NCBI GenBank assembly: GCA_964558485.1
Contig: CAZLED010000003.1
Span: forward strand, 1 to 64,000
Source of the DNA: UMGS1696 sp964558485
Lineage (GTDB): Bacteria > Bacillota > Clostridia > Oscillospirales > CAG-272
DNA: 64,000 nt
Reading direction: 5' to 3'
The position numbers and the translations under genes were made by a program. The notes below the pieces were generated by a model that was given only the letters and a program-made list of their open reading frames with translations, searched no databases and was not told the DNA's origin. This document shows positions 24,973 through 32,862 of this stretch, in pieces. Positions within the stretch are counted from its first letter, which is position 1, and each line of letters starts with the position of its first letter.

Positions 24973-25986
24973 ATGACAAAAGAGATAAAATTGGTGCTGG
25001 CCCCTATGGCAGGGTACACAGACGGTCCCTTTCGGCGGATCTGTGTGGAGAACGGATGCCGGGAGACCGTCAGCGAAATGATCTCGGCAGCGGCGCTCCA
25101 CTACCGGGACAAAAAAACCGCCACACTGGCACGGATCCTGCCGGGTGAGGGCAGCGTGACCTTCCAGCTATTTGGACACGACCCCATCCTGCTGGCAGAA
25201 GGCGCCGAGATCCTGCTGACCGGTGGCTACGAAGGCTGCGCCTACGACCACGAACCGGCGGGGATCGATATCAATATGGGTTGCCCGGTCCGCAAGATCA
25301 CCTCCAATGGAGACGGCAGCGGCCTGATGCGTACCCCGGAGCTGGCGGCCAAGATCGTGGAAGCGGTGGCACCGGTGTGTCGGCAGCATGGCAAGCCCCT
25401 GTCCGTGAAGATCCGTGCCGGTTGGGACAAGGCTTCCATCAATGCACCGGAAATGGCGGTACTGCTGGCACAGGCCGGCGCCGATCGTGTGAGTCTCCAC
25501 TGCCGCACGAAGGAAGAGCTGTACACGCCGGGCATCCATCTGGACGTGCTGGCCGATACCATCGCTGCCCTGCGGAAAGCTGCGCCTGCCTGTGAGATCG
25601 TGGGCAACGGCGACATCACCACCTGGCACGACGCCATGACCATGCTGGATATGGGCTGCGACGGGGTCATGATCGGACGAGGCGCCCTGGGCGATCCCTG
25701 GATCTTTGGACAGATTCTGGAGGCTGCTGCCGGGAAAACGCCCCACGTGCCCACCGATGCGGAACGACGGCAAATGGCGGCACGACTGGTCCGGGAAGTA
25801 GTGGCAGAAAAAGGTGAGCATATCGGCATACGAGAATCCCGTGGACGTGCGGCGTATTTTATCCAGGGGATGCGTGGCAGTGCCAAAATGCGGGACAGAC
25901 TGAACCATGCGGAAAGTCTGGATGCATTTTTGGCCATCTTGGAAATGCCGACAGAGAATACAGAAAAGGAAGACACAGAACTATGA
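24973..25986 (+). CDS. tRNA-dihydrouridine synthase (DusB-like)
   Basis: FMN enzyme of 337 aa that reduces uridine to dihydrouridine in tRNA. The TIM barrel begins L-A-P-M-A-G-Y-T-D-G-P-F-R and contains D-I-N-M-G-C-P with catalytic C104, K-I-R-A-G-W, H-C-R-T and the FMN-phosphate loops G-N-G-D-I and M-I-G-R-G-A-L-G-D-P-W. The C-terminal helical tRNA-binding domain follows from about residue 250. AAAGGA sits upstream of the ATG. Its stop overlaps the start of the next gene (ATGA). Confidence 0.94.
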   Translation: MTKEIKLVLAPMAGYTDGPFRRICVENGCRETVSEMISAAALHYRDKKTATLARILPGEGSVTFQLFGHDPILLAEGAEILLTGGYEGCAYDHEPAGIDINMGCPVRKITSNGDGSGLMRTPELAAKIVEAVAPVCRQHGKPLSVKIRAGWDKASINAPEMAVLLAQAGADRVSLHCRTKEELYTPGIHLDVLADTIAALRKAAPACEIVGNGDITTWHDAMTMLDMGCDGVMIGRGALGDPWIFGQILEAAAGKTPHVPTDAERRQMAARLVREVVAEKGEHIGIRESRGRAAYFIQGMRGSAKMRDRLNHAESLDAFLAILEMPTENTEKEDTEL

Positions 25987-26576
25987 AAACAGAATGGAAA
26001 GGTGGGACCCTGCTTGCCCCGGTGCCGGCGGTCCTGGTCACGGTGGGAGACGCACAAAATGCCAACATCATCACCATCGGCTGGACGGGCATTGTGAACT
26101 CAGAGCCACCCAAGACCTATGTATCCATCCGACCGGAGCGGTATTCCCACGGTCTTCTGCTGGAAAAGAAGGAATTTTGCATCAACCTGGTACCGGCGTC
26201 CCTGGCAGAGGTTTGCGACTACTGCGGTATGGTCACGGGACGGAAGGTGGACAAATGGGAAAAGTGCGGTCTGACCAAGGAAAAGGCTGCCACCATCGCC
26301 ACGCCCCGGATCGCCGAAAGTCCCCTGGCGCTGGAATGCAAGGTCACGGATGTGCTGCACCTGGGTTCCCACGATATGTTTTTGGCCGATATTACAAAAG
26401 TAGCACTGGATGAATCGCTGCTGGACGAAGAAGGACGGCTGGACATGGCACGTGCGAACCTGTGCTGCTACGCCCACGGGACCTACTACGCCGTTGGGGA
26501 AATGCTGGGTCGGTTCGGCTACTCCATGGCAGAAAAGAAAAAGGGAAAAGATGCCGTGGTAAAAAAGAGAAAATAA
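25983..26576 (+). CDS. Flavin reductase-like (flavoredoxin) protein
   Basis: FMN-binding split-barrel protein of 197 aa. The N-terminal half matches the flavin-reductase domain: P-V-P-A-V-L-V-T-V-G, then N-I-I-T-I-G-W-T-G and P-P-K-T-Y-V-S-I-R-P. It ends in a Lys-rich tail (E-K-K-K-G-K and K-K-R-K), which is not part of the fold. Such proteins transfer electrons between flavins or Fe-S proteins in anaerobes; the partner here is unknown. Translation is coupled to the dihydrouridine synthase by an ATGA overlap. Confidence 0.88.
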   Translation: MKTEWKGGTLLAPVPAVLVTVGDAQNANIITIGWTGIVNSEPPKTYVSIRPERYSHGLLLEKKEFCINLVPASLAEVCDYCGMVTGRKVDKWEKCGLTKEKAATIATPRIAESPLALECKVTDVLHLGSHDMFLADITKVALDESLLDEEGRLDMARANLCCYAHGTYYAVGEMLGRFGYSMAEKKKGKDAVVKKRK

Positions 26577-26609
26577 AAAGCCACACCTGGGCTGGGTGCA
26601 GCTTATTTT
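26576..26609 (+). terminator. Probable terminator after the flavoprotein gene
   Basis: AAGC-CACACC and GGGTG-CAGCTT arms followed by ATTTTC. The stem is imperfect. Confidence 0.5.
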
Positions 26610-26707
26610 CGATAGAGGTCACTGTGGGAACCCGTTCTTGATAGGGTCAATTTGTAGTCTTTCAAAAACTGTCCAGTGGGCTTTACCGTAAGTTTTGTTT
26701 GTCTCAT
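26603..26707 (-). pseudogene. Truncated RelE/YafQ-type toxin remnant (34 codons)
   Basis: Begins in an ATGA overlap with the upstream antitoxin gene, the usual toxin position. The 34 residues include K-P-T-G-Q-F-L-K-D-Y-K-L, close to the N-terminal strand and helix of YafQ/RelE toxins (normally about 90 aa). The frame then stops inside the terminator region of the flavoprotein gene, so the catalytic C-terminal half is gone. No matching continuation is visible in the other frames. Best read as a deletion remnant. Confidence 0.65.
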
Positions 26708-26982
26708 TTCTTCAGATCCGCAAACAGTGCATCCAGATCCGTGTAGCCGGGTACGGATGGATCGTGGGCAATCTGTTCGGCTTCCTGCAGTGCGGCCATG
26801 GTCTCTGCAGTGGGAACGTTTTCTTCCATGGCAAAGGGAATGCCGCCTTCTCGCAAAGACTGTTGTACGAAAATTTGAAAAGCCGTGGACATACTCATAC
26901 CCAGATCGGCAAAAAGCTGCTCGGCCTGTTCCATGAGCTTTGTGTCCATGGAAATGTTGATATTTGTCATGTTTTCCTGCAT
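26704..26982 (-). CDS. RelB/DinJ-family antitoxin
   Basis: Antitoxin of 92 aa: a ribbon-helix-helix N-terminal DNA-binding part (residues 5-50, I-N-I-S-M-D-T-K-L then L-G-M-S-M-S-T-A-F-Q-I-F) and an acidic C-terminal tail that would neutralise a RelE/YafQ toxin. GGAGGGA precedes the ATG at 26982; an ATG at 26970 is an alternative. The toxin gene downstream is truncated, so this is now an orphan regulator. An inverted repeat at 27008-27024 overlaps its promoter region and is a plausible autoregulatory operator. Confidence 0.85.
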   Translation of the reverse strand: MQENMTNINISMDTKLMEQAEQLFADLGMSMSTAFQIFVQQSLREGGIPFAMEENVPTAETMAALQEAEQIAHDPSVPGYTDLDALFADLKK

Positions 26983-27007
26983 AGGGTAATCCCTCCCCTG
27001 ATCCGAA

Positions 27008-27024
27008 TGTATATATAGTATACA
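27008..27024. promoter_or_regulatory. Inverted-repeat operator upstream of the antitoxin
   Basis: TGTATA and TATACA arms around a 5-base centre (perfect 6-5-6 palindrome), 26 bases upstream of the antitoxin start and including TATACT/TATATA -10-like sequence. Typical position for RelB-type autorepression. Confidence 0.6.
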
Positions 27025-27149
27025 CCTTTTTCAGAAGATTTGCAATACACCAAACGTGAATTTTCCTATACCAATATTTGATTATTTTTTGATCACCCAC
27101 GATTTATATTTGTTTATGATAATCCATTATTGAAAGGAGTCCCCATTTT

Positions 27150-28289
27150 ATGAAGATCTTGATCCTGTCCGTGACGGCTGGGGAAGGGCACAATTCTACG
27201 GCCAAGGCGCTGCGGGAAGAATTCGAGCGGCAGGGTGCCGAGTGTACCGTTTTGGATACCTTCCAGTATATTTCCCCGACGCTGGCGAAGTTTTTGTCCG
27301 AGGGCTATCTGCTGGTGACGGAGAAAGCCAAGCACGCCTACAAAGTGGGCTACCGGCTGGCAGAAAAGCGCAGAGGCACCGAGACCGCTACCACACATCT
27401 GGTGGATATGGCATTTGCCGGGGACATTGTGGACTTCATTGGCAGCGACGACTATGGCGTGATCCTGTTTACCCATCCCTTTGCCGGCATGATTTTAGAC
27501 TACCTGAAAGAGAAAAAAATGCTGTCCCTGCCCACCGTGGGGATCCTGACCGATTTCACCTTTCACCCCTATTGGGAAGACTGCACCCGGAACGACTATG
27601 TGATCACACCGGCGGCCGGTCTGCTGCTCCAGGGACTGCGGAAGGGTTTTCGTGCAGAGCAGATCCTGCCCTATGGGATCCCGATCCGACCGGATTTTCT
27701 CACCACACTGTCCAAGGAAGCGGCAAGAGAAAAGCTGGGTCTGGCAAAGGACAAAAGGACCATTCTGATCATGGGTGGCTCCATGGGCTACGGCAATATG
27801 GCTGCCACGGTGAAGGCCATCGATGCCATTCCCTATGATCAGGATTTCCAGATGATCGTGGTCTGCGGCAACAATCGGGAGATGAAGGACGAGATCGACA
27901 GCTTGGTCACCGCAAAGGCCCTGCGCCACACCGTGCTGACCACCGGCTTTGTGAACTACGTGTCCACGCTCATGGATGCTGCCGACTGCATCGTCACCAA
28001 GCCCGGCGGCCTGACCACCTCCGAATCCCTGACCAAGGGACTGCCCATGATCATCGTCAATCCCATTCCCGGTCAGGAGCAGCGGAATACCGAATTCCTG
28101 CTGAACAACGGCGCCGCCTGTGCCGCATCCATCACCTGTCCCATCGATGAGTGCCTGTATCAGCTGCTTACGGCACCGGAACGACTGGCGTCCATGGAGC
28201 ATTGTGTGCGGCTGTTGGCAGGAGATCACGCCACCGAAAAGGTCTGCCGCTTTGCCATGGATCTGGCTATGACACCCACCATCGTGTAA
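27150..28289 (+). CDS. Diacylglycerol glucosyltransferase-like GT28 enzyme (UgtP/MGDG synthase type)
   Basis: GT-B glycosyltransferase of 379 aa that probably builds glycolipid anchors from diacylglycerol and UDP-sugar at the inner membrane face. The N-terminus has the MGDG-synthase signature S-V-T-A-G-E-G-H-N-S-T-A-K-A-L. The C-terminal donor site has I-L-I-M-G-G-S-M-G and T-K-P-G-G-L-T-T-S-E-S-L with the conserved Glu. AAAGGAG lies 8 bases before the ATG. The CapA-like gene follows after 34 bases, so the pair may be one envelope operon. Confidence 0.88.
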   Translation: MKILILSVTAGEGHNSTAKALREEFERQGAECTVLDTFQYISPTLAKFLSEGYLLVTEKAKHAYKVGYRLAEKRRGTETATTHLVDMAFAGDIVDFIGSDDYGVILFTHPFAGMILDYLKEKKMLSLPTVGILTDFTFHPYWEDCTRNDYVITPAAGLLLQGLRKGFRAEQILPYGIPIRPDFLTTLSKEAAREKLGLAKDKRTILIMGGSMGYGNMAATVKAIDAIPYDQDFQMIVVCGNNREMKDEIDSLVTAKALRHTVLTTGFVNYVSTLMDAADCIVTKPGGLTTSESLTKGLPMIIVNPIPGQEQRNTEFLLNNGAACAASITCPIDECLYQLLTAPERLASMEHCVRLLAGDHATEKVCRFAMDLAMTPTIV

Positions 28290-28323
28290 CGATACCGATA
28301 ATTAGAAATATACAGAAAGTCGA

Positions 28324-29661
28324 ATGCCTATCTTGCAACCAAAGAAATTACCCATACCTGCGAAAGCCCTTGCCATGCTGCTCAGTGTCCTGCTGACCGG
28401 ATGCACCACAGTACCGGTGGTGGAAACTGCTTTTACCGCAGGTACCGCACAATCCCAGACGGAAAATACAGCCGCCGAAGAATCGTTTCAAGAATCGGTA
28501 CCTTCCGAAGTCGCCGAACCCATACCGGAGGCACCCACCGGGGAAGCGTTGGCAGCAGCGATCACGGCACTGCCGGCGGATGACAGCCTGCGCCAGAGCG
28601 ACGTAGCCGATGTGCTCACTGCCGAAAACCTGGATACCCTGTCGCCGGAGATCCGCACCAGCCTGTGGGAAGCGCTGGCCGATTGTCCCTCGCTGACCGC
28701 CTACCGCAGTCGGTTCCACCGGATCACCGGATACACCTTCCATGCCTGGCGTGTGGTGCTGGTCGGGTCAAGTCCCATCACGGACTACACCGACGGACAG
28801 GCCACGCTGGTCTTCACCGGGGACGTATGCCTGGGAGACCAGTGGTACAACATGGTCTCCTATCACCAAAAGGGTGACGACATCACGAACCACTTCTCCG
28901 ACACCGTCCGTGGCTGGCTGTCGTCGGCGGACATCACGCTGATGAACTGCGAATGTACCCTGTCCGACCGGGGTTCTCCGACGCCAAATAAGCTGTACAC
29001 CTTCCGTGGCAAGCCGGAGAACGCCGGTATCTTCACGGAATTGGGTGTGGACATTGTGTCTCTGGCCAACAACCATGCCCACGACTATGGCGAAGACGCA
29101 TTTCTGGATACCATGACCGCACTGGATGAAGCTGGTGTTGCCTACGTGGGTGCCGGAGAAAACCGGAACGAAGCCATGGCGTACAAAAGCTTTGTGGCTG
29201 AGGGCATGAAGATCGCCTACGTGGCTGCCTCCAATGCGGAAAAATATCGCCTGACCCCCGGTGCCACCGACACGACCCCCGGCATCCTGCTGATGTACGA
29301 CGAGACCGACGTGCTGACCGCCATCGATACGGCAGCCAGGGAAGCGGATGTGGTGGTGGTCTATGTCCATTGGGGCACGGAAAATTCTACCGCCGTCAAT
29401 GCCGACCAGATCGCCAAGCGGGACCGGTTCATCGAGCACGGTGCAGACCTGATCATCGGCTCCCACCCCCACGTATTGCAGCCCTGGGAAGTGGTGGACG
29501 GCGTACCGGTGGTGTATTCTCTGGGCAACTTCTGGTTCAATATGGAAACGGTGGACACGGCCATCGCTTCGGTGGACGTATCGCTGACCGAAAGCGGCAC
29601 CACAGCGGACTGCACGGTGTATGCCTGTACGCAAAGCGGCGGCGCAGTGGTGGAGAAATAA
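28324..29661 (+). CDS. CapA-family (PGA_cap) metallophosphatase-like lipoprotein
   Basis: Lipoprotein of 445 aa. Hydrophobic core and lipobox L-L-T-G-C put the lipid Cys near residue 27; a disordered Glu/Pro/Thr linker follows to about residue 65. A helical region precedes the CapA calcineurin-like domain (about 155-430): F-T-G-D-V-C-L-G-D, N-C-E-C-T-L-S, L-A-N-N-H-A-H-D-Y-G, V-Y-V-H-W-G and G-S-H-P-H-V-L-Q supply the metal ligands. In Bacillus CapA takes part in poly-gamma-glutamate capsule production; in gut Clostridia the substrate is unproven. The ribosome site is weak (AGAAAG). A heptad repeat begins at the stop codon. Confidence 0.86.
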   Translation: MPILQPKKLPIPAKALAMLLSVLLTGCTTVPVVETAFTAGTAQSQTENTAAEESFQESVPSEVAEPIPEAPTGEALAAAITALPADDSLRQSDVADVLTAENLDTLSPEIRTSLWEALADCPSLTAYRSRFHRITGYTFHAWRVVLVGSSPITDYTDGQATLVFTGDVCLGDQWYNMVSYHQKGDDITNHFSDTVRGWLSSADITLMNCECTLSDRGSPTPNKLYTFRGKPENAGIFTELGVDIVSLANNHAHDYGEDAFLDTMTALDEAGVAYVGAGENRNEAMAYKSFVAEGMKIAYVAASNAEKYRLTPGATDTTPGILLMYDETDVLTAIDTAAREADVVVVYVHWGTENSTAVNADQIAKRDRFIEHGADLIIGSHPHVLQPWEVVDGVPVVYSLGNFWFNMETVDTAIASVDVSLTESGTTADCTVYACTQSGGAVVEK

Positions 29662-29688
29662 GAAGTCAGAAATTAGAAGTCAGAAGTA
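29661..29688 (+). repeat. AGAAGTY heptad repeat after stop codon
   Basis: AGAAGTC, AGAAATT, AGAAGTC, AGAAGTA units start at the last base of the CapA stop codon, on the coding strand. Confidence 0.85.
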
Positions 29689-29783
29689 CAAGGCGCTTGC
29701 TGAAAAATAAATAATTATATTAGAGATAGCTTATCTGCTTTCAAAAAAGCATAATTCAAAAATCACAAAAAAGGATAACAATC

Positions 29784-31067
29784 ATGCAGATTTCTGAGAA
29801 GATCCGCCGGCTGGGCGACCAGGCTGAGCGGGATATGAAGGATATATTTGACGACATTGACCGGATCGCACGGGTCAATACCGAGCACGTGCTGGACTGC
29901 TTCCGGGAGGCTGAGGTCAGCGAATCCCTGTTTGCACCTTCGACAGGGTATGGCTACGGCGACAGAGGTCGGGACACCATCGATGCATTGGCCGCCAAAA
30001 TTTTCCGGGGCGACACCGGCTTCATGCGGCCCCAGCTCATCTCCGGCACCCACACCATCACCGTGGCGCTGTTCGGACTGCTGCGGCCGGGAGACGTGAT
30101 GCTGTCCCTCACCGGTGTGCCCTACGATACATTGCTGGCAGTCATCGGTCTGGACGGCAATCCCGGCGACGGTTCCCTGAAGGACTTCGGCGTGGACTTT
30201 GATCCCATTCCTTTGTTGTCAGATGGGACGATGGACTATATTGGTCTTCGGGAAAAAATGACCCAGTACGGCAGCCGGGTCAAGATCGTGCATCTGCAGC
30301 GTTCCAAGGGCTATGCCGACCGTCCGACCCTCACCGTGGCACAGATCCGGGAAGCCTGCGCCAATGTCCGTAGGATCGCTGCGGAGCTGAACATCCCGGC
30401 ACCCTATGTGGTGGTGGACAACTGCTACGGCGAATTCGTGGAGACCACCGAACCGCTGGGTGGCGCAGACGGTGTGGACATCCTCATGGGCTCGCTGATC
30501 AAAAATCCCGGTGGCGGTATGGCAGATATCGGCGGCTACATCGTGGGTACGCCCCGTGCCATCGAGCTGTGCGGCTATCGGCTCACCTGTCCCGGTGTAG
30601 GTCTGGATGCCGGTGCGTCTCTGGGGCAAAACCGGAACCTGCTCCGGGGCCTGTTCTATGCACCACACACGGTGGCACAGGCCATGAAGACTGCCCACCT
30701 GACCGCCTACGTGTTCGATGCGCTGGGCTACAAGGTCTCGCCGGCGTGGAACCAGAGAAGAAGCGATATCATCCAGGCGGTAGAATGCGCCACCGGCGAA
30801 GGTCTGTGTGCCTTCTGTCAGGGGATCCAGGCCGCTTCTCCCATCGACTCCCACGTGATCCCCGAACCCTACGATATGCCCGGCTATCCCGATCCCGTGA
30901 TCATGGCGGCTGGTGCCTTTGTGGGTGGTGCGTCCATTGAGCTGTCTGCCGATGGCCCCATGAGACCGCCGTACACTGCCTTCCTGCAAGGTGGCCTGAC
31001 CTACGAAAGTGCCCGTCTTGGGATCCTGTCGGCAGCGGACAAGGTTGCCCGTGGGCAGGAAAAGTGA
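29784..31067 (+). CDS. PLP-dependent methionine gamma-lyase-like/aluminium-resistance protein
   Basis: Type-I fold PLP enzyme of 427 aa matching PF06838 (Met_gamma_lyase, once called aluminium resistance protein). Visible landmarks are S-T-G-Y-G-Y-G-D-R-G-R-D-T near residue 52, R-P-Q-L-I-S-G-T-H, V-V-D-N-C-Y-G-E-F-V (PLP-ring Asp) and L-I-K-N-P-G-G-G-M-A with the Schiff-base lysine. The physiological reaction is poorly defined; a C-S lyase on a sulphur amino acid is inferred. AAGGA lies 8 bases upstream of the ATG. The HAD phosphatase gene follows after 7 bases. Confidence 0.92.
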   Translation: MQISEKIRRLGDQAERDMKDIFDDIDRIARVNTEHVLDCFREAEVSESLFAPSTGYGYGDRGRDTIDALAAKIFRGDTGFMRPQLISGTHTITVALFGLLRPGDVMLSLTGVPYDTLLAVIGLDGNPGDGSLKDFGVDFDPIPLLSDGTMDYIGLREKMTQYGSRVKIVHLQRSKGYADRPTLTVAQIREACANVRRIAAELNIPAPYVVVDNCYGEFVETTEPLGGADGVDILMGSLIKNPGGGMADIGGYIVGTPRAIELCGYRLTCPGVGLDAGASLGQNRNLLRGLFYAPHTVAQAMKTAHLTAYVFDALGYKVSPAWNQRRSDIIQAVECATGEGLCAFCQGIQAASPIDSHVIPEPYDMPGYPDPVIMAAGAFVGGASIELSADGPMRPPYTAFLQGGLTYESARLGILSAADKVARGQEK

Positions 31068-31074
31068 GGTACCC

Positions 31075-31722
31075 ATGCAGCTCGTATTTGACCTGGACGG
31101 CACGCTGATCGATTCTTCCAAAGGGATCTTGGGCACACTGCGGCATACCTTCGATGTCATGGGTTTTCCGCTGCTGCCCGACATGGAAAAGTTCATCGGT
31201 CCCCCGCTGGAATGGGCGTTCCGGGAATTCGTAGGCGTGGACGAACAAACAGCTGTGGAGGCCACAAAGGTGTATCGCAAGGAGTATGCCGTCACCGGTG
31301 TGTTGGGGGTAGAAGTGTACGATGGGATCCCGGAAATGCTGGCAGCCTTGCAGAAGGCCGGGCACAGTCTCCACGTGGCCACCTCCAAGCCGGAGCCCTT
31401 TGCCCTGCGCATTCTGGAAAACATCGACCTGGCAAAATATTTCACCCACATCTGCGGCGCCGGTCTGGATGGCACAAGAGCGAAAAAAGCCCTGGTGCTG
31501 GCAGAGCTGTTTCGCCGCGGCGGCGTGACGGAGCCAAATGCGGCGACTCTGTCCGACTGGCGTATGATCGGCGACCGGATCTATGACGTAGAAGGTGCGG
31601 CGGCCTTTGGACTGGGTACCATCGGCGTGACCTGGGGCTTTGGCGCACCTGCCGAATTCGACCGGGCCGTGGCGGTAGTGGATTCACCGGCAGCGCTGGT
31701 TGCGGCGGTAAACCGTGCCTGA
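31075..31722 (+). CDS. HAD-superfamily phosphatase (phosphoglycolate phosphatase-like)
   Basis: HAD hydrolase of 215 aa. Motif I is F-D-L-D-G-T-L-I-D-S at the very start, motif II the T-S-K-P-E-P-F segment, and motif III/IV the I-G-D-R-x-x-D region; a helical cap lies between I and II. Members of this Gph/PpaX-like group dephosphorylate phosphoglycolate, pyrophosphate or sugar phosphates. The frame is open further upstream, but the ATG at 31075 has GTGAGG a few bases before it and starts the domain correctly. Confidence 0.9.
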   Translation: MQLVFDLDGTLIDSSKGILGTLRHTFDVMGFPLLPDMEKFIGPPLEWAFREFVGVDEQTAVEATKVYRKEYAVTGVLGVEVYDGIPEMLAALQKAGHSLHVATSKPEPFALRILENIDLAKYFTHICGAGLDGTRAKKALVLAELFRRGGVTEPNAATLSDWRMIGDRIYDVEGAAAFGLGTIGVTWGFGAPAEFDRAVAVVDSPAALVAAVNRA

Positions 31723-31771
31723 GCGAAATGTGACGTTGCTGTAATTGGGAGTTTGAGAGGTGGGAGACTGT

Positions 31772-32461
31772 ATGAATATTTACATCGATGAATCCGGTTC
31801 GATCAATAACAAAAACGATGAGAAGCATAATTTCGTGATCGCTCTTGTGCAAGCTACGGATGACAAAGGTTTGAAACATTCCTATAAACGATATATTACC
31901 TCTCGTATGAAGAACCTATATACATATGCGAAAGAGCCAAAGAAGATGTTTGTCGGAGATAGGTTTGTTGAATTGAAAGGCAGTGCATTGACTGCAGAGC
32001 AAAAGAAAGACTTTGTTCGTTTTTTCTGTGAAAAGCAAAACCTGTCACTGTACTACATCGTGCTTCGCAATCCATTGTTGACGGATGCATTTTGCAGCAA
32101 TACAGCCAGAGCATTTAATTATTCGCTGTACCATGCGATCAAATATTTTGTGGATCAGGGCGTATTGGAATTGACAGAAGAATGCAGCCTGCAATTGGAT
32201 GAACGCAATGAACGCACAGATGCCAGAAATTTCTTAGAACAGTATTTGAACACGCAATTTATCGATAGCACATTTGTAAATCCGTTTCATGTGCGCTACT
32301 TCGATTCCAAGAATAATAAGTTGATTCAGCTTGCAGATGTTTTTGCGAATATCTACTATTCTCATATGATAACAGATACGTATGCCGATGTATTCACGAT
32401 GTTGAAAGAAACGGGCGTTCTGAAAGGCATATATTTTTTCCCGTTGCACAAAAAAATCTGA
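31772..32461 (+). CDS. DUF3800 domain protein
   Basis: Protein of 229 aa matching the DUF3800 family: N-terminal I-Y-I-D-E-S-G-S (acidic cluster of an RNase H-like fold), central L-D-E-R-N-E-R, and C-terminal Y-F-D-S-K-N-N-K-L-I-Q-L-A-D-V-F-A-N. The three acidic clusters suggest a metal-dependent nuclease, but the activity is unproven. DUF3800 genes are common in mobile and defence regions. The gene is clearly more AT-rich than its neighbours, which suggests transfer. GAGGTGGGAG precedes the ATG at 31772; an upstream frame start at 31760 lacks a ribosome site. A small-RNA promoter begins 9 bases after its stop. Confidence 0.85.
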   Translation: MNIYIDESGSINNKNDEKHNFVIALVQATDDKGLKHSYKRYITSRMKNLYTYAKEPKKMFVGDRFVELKGSALTAEQKKDFVRFFCEKQNLSLYYIVLRNPLLTDAFCSNTARAFNYSLYHAIKYFVDQGVLELTEECSLQLDERNERTDARNFLEQYLNTQFIDSTFVNPFHVRYFDSKNNKLIQLADVFANIYYSHMITDTYADVFTMLKETGVLKGIYFFPLHKKI

Positions 32462-32470
32462 ATCTGCATA

Positions 32471-32499
32471 TTGACAAATCCACCCGCATATGATATAAT
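32471..32499 (+). promoter_or_regulatory. Consensus promoter of a small RNA
   Basis: TTGACA (32471-32476), 17 bases, TGA-TATAAT (32491-32499), just after the DUF3800 stop. Confidence 0.88.
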
Positions 32500-32505
32500 A
32501 AAGCT

Positions 32506-32622
32506 GTCAACAGTAAGTCCTACTCCCGTGCTATTTTCTTAGTAAGCGTCATGTGCTGGCGTCACCGGTAGGCGATTGACTTCTTTTGCAAATAGAGCAG
32601 GGGTGCTACCTCTGCTTTTTTG
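32506..32622 (+). ncRNA. Small RNA of about 117 bases, class unknown
   Basis: Transcribed region between a consensus promoter and a strong terminator (AGCAGGGG 32596-32603/CCTCTGCT 32609-32616, then a T run). It contains no frame with a ribosome site. The internal part GTGCTGGCGTCACCGGTAGG has a self-complementary GGCGTCACCGG/CCGGT-like segment. It could be a free-standing regulatory RNA, or one acting with the DUF3800 gene. I could not assign it to a family. Confidence 0.6.
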
Positions 32623-32772
32623 TTTTTCCCATTTCTTGCAACATAAAAATTGTAGGGAACGGTCTTGACCGTTCCGGGTATTCCCAAACGTCAGCCACTA
32701 CTCCGACCGATTTGGCTGAAACGGAACGTACGTCAAAACACGCTGCAACACCTCTGCTTTTTTGTTTCCCAT
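32609..32772. repeat. Repeat insert flanked by duplicated terminator sequence
   Basis: CCTCTGCTTTTTTGTTT..CCCAT occurs at 32609-32632 and again at 32751-32772. Between them lie TGTAGGG plus a perfect 9-2-9 palindrome (GGAACGGTC-TT-GACCGTTCC, 32656-32675) and the 28-base repeat also found at 6379-6406. This looks like a small insertion that duplicated its target, or an imprecise tandem duplication. Confidence 0.6.
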
Positions 32773-32786
32773 ATGCACAGCACAAC

Positions 32787-32846
32787 AAAAAGCCTCTCCG
32801 TGCATATATACCAAAGGATCGGTACATATGCACGAAAAGGCTTTTT
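32787..32846. terminator. Long bidirectional terminator after the antiporter gene
   Basis: AAAAAGCC..CGTGCATATATACC pairs with GGTACATATGCACG..GGCTTTTT, arms of about 26 bases. It lies 16 bases past the antiporter stop on the minus strand. Confidence 0.88.
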
Positions 32847-32862
32847 CTATTCCAATACGATC

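Noticed and set aside
30219..31475. Minus-strand open frame opposite the PLP lyase
   Set aside because: Antisense to a well-supported enzyme gene, with no domain or ribosome site.
32506..32860. Second type I toxin-antitoxin pair at the small RNA
   Set aside because: No short hydrophobic frame with a ribosome site is found on the opposite strand across the small-RNA region.
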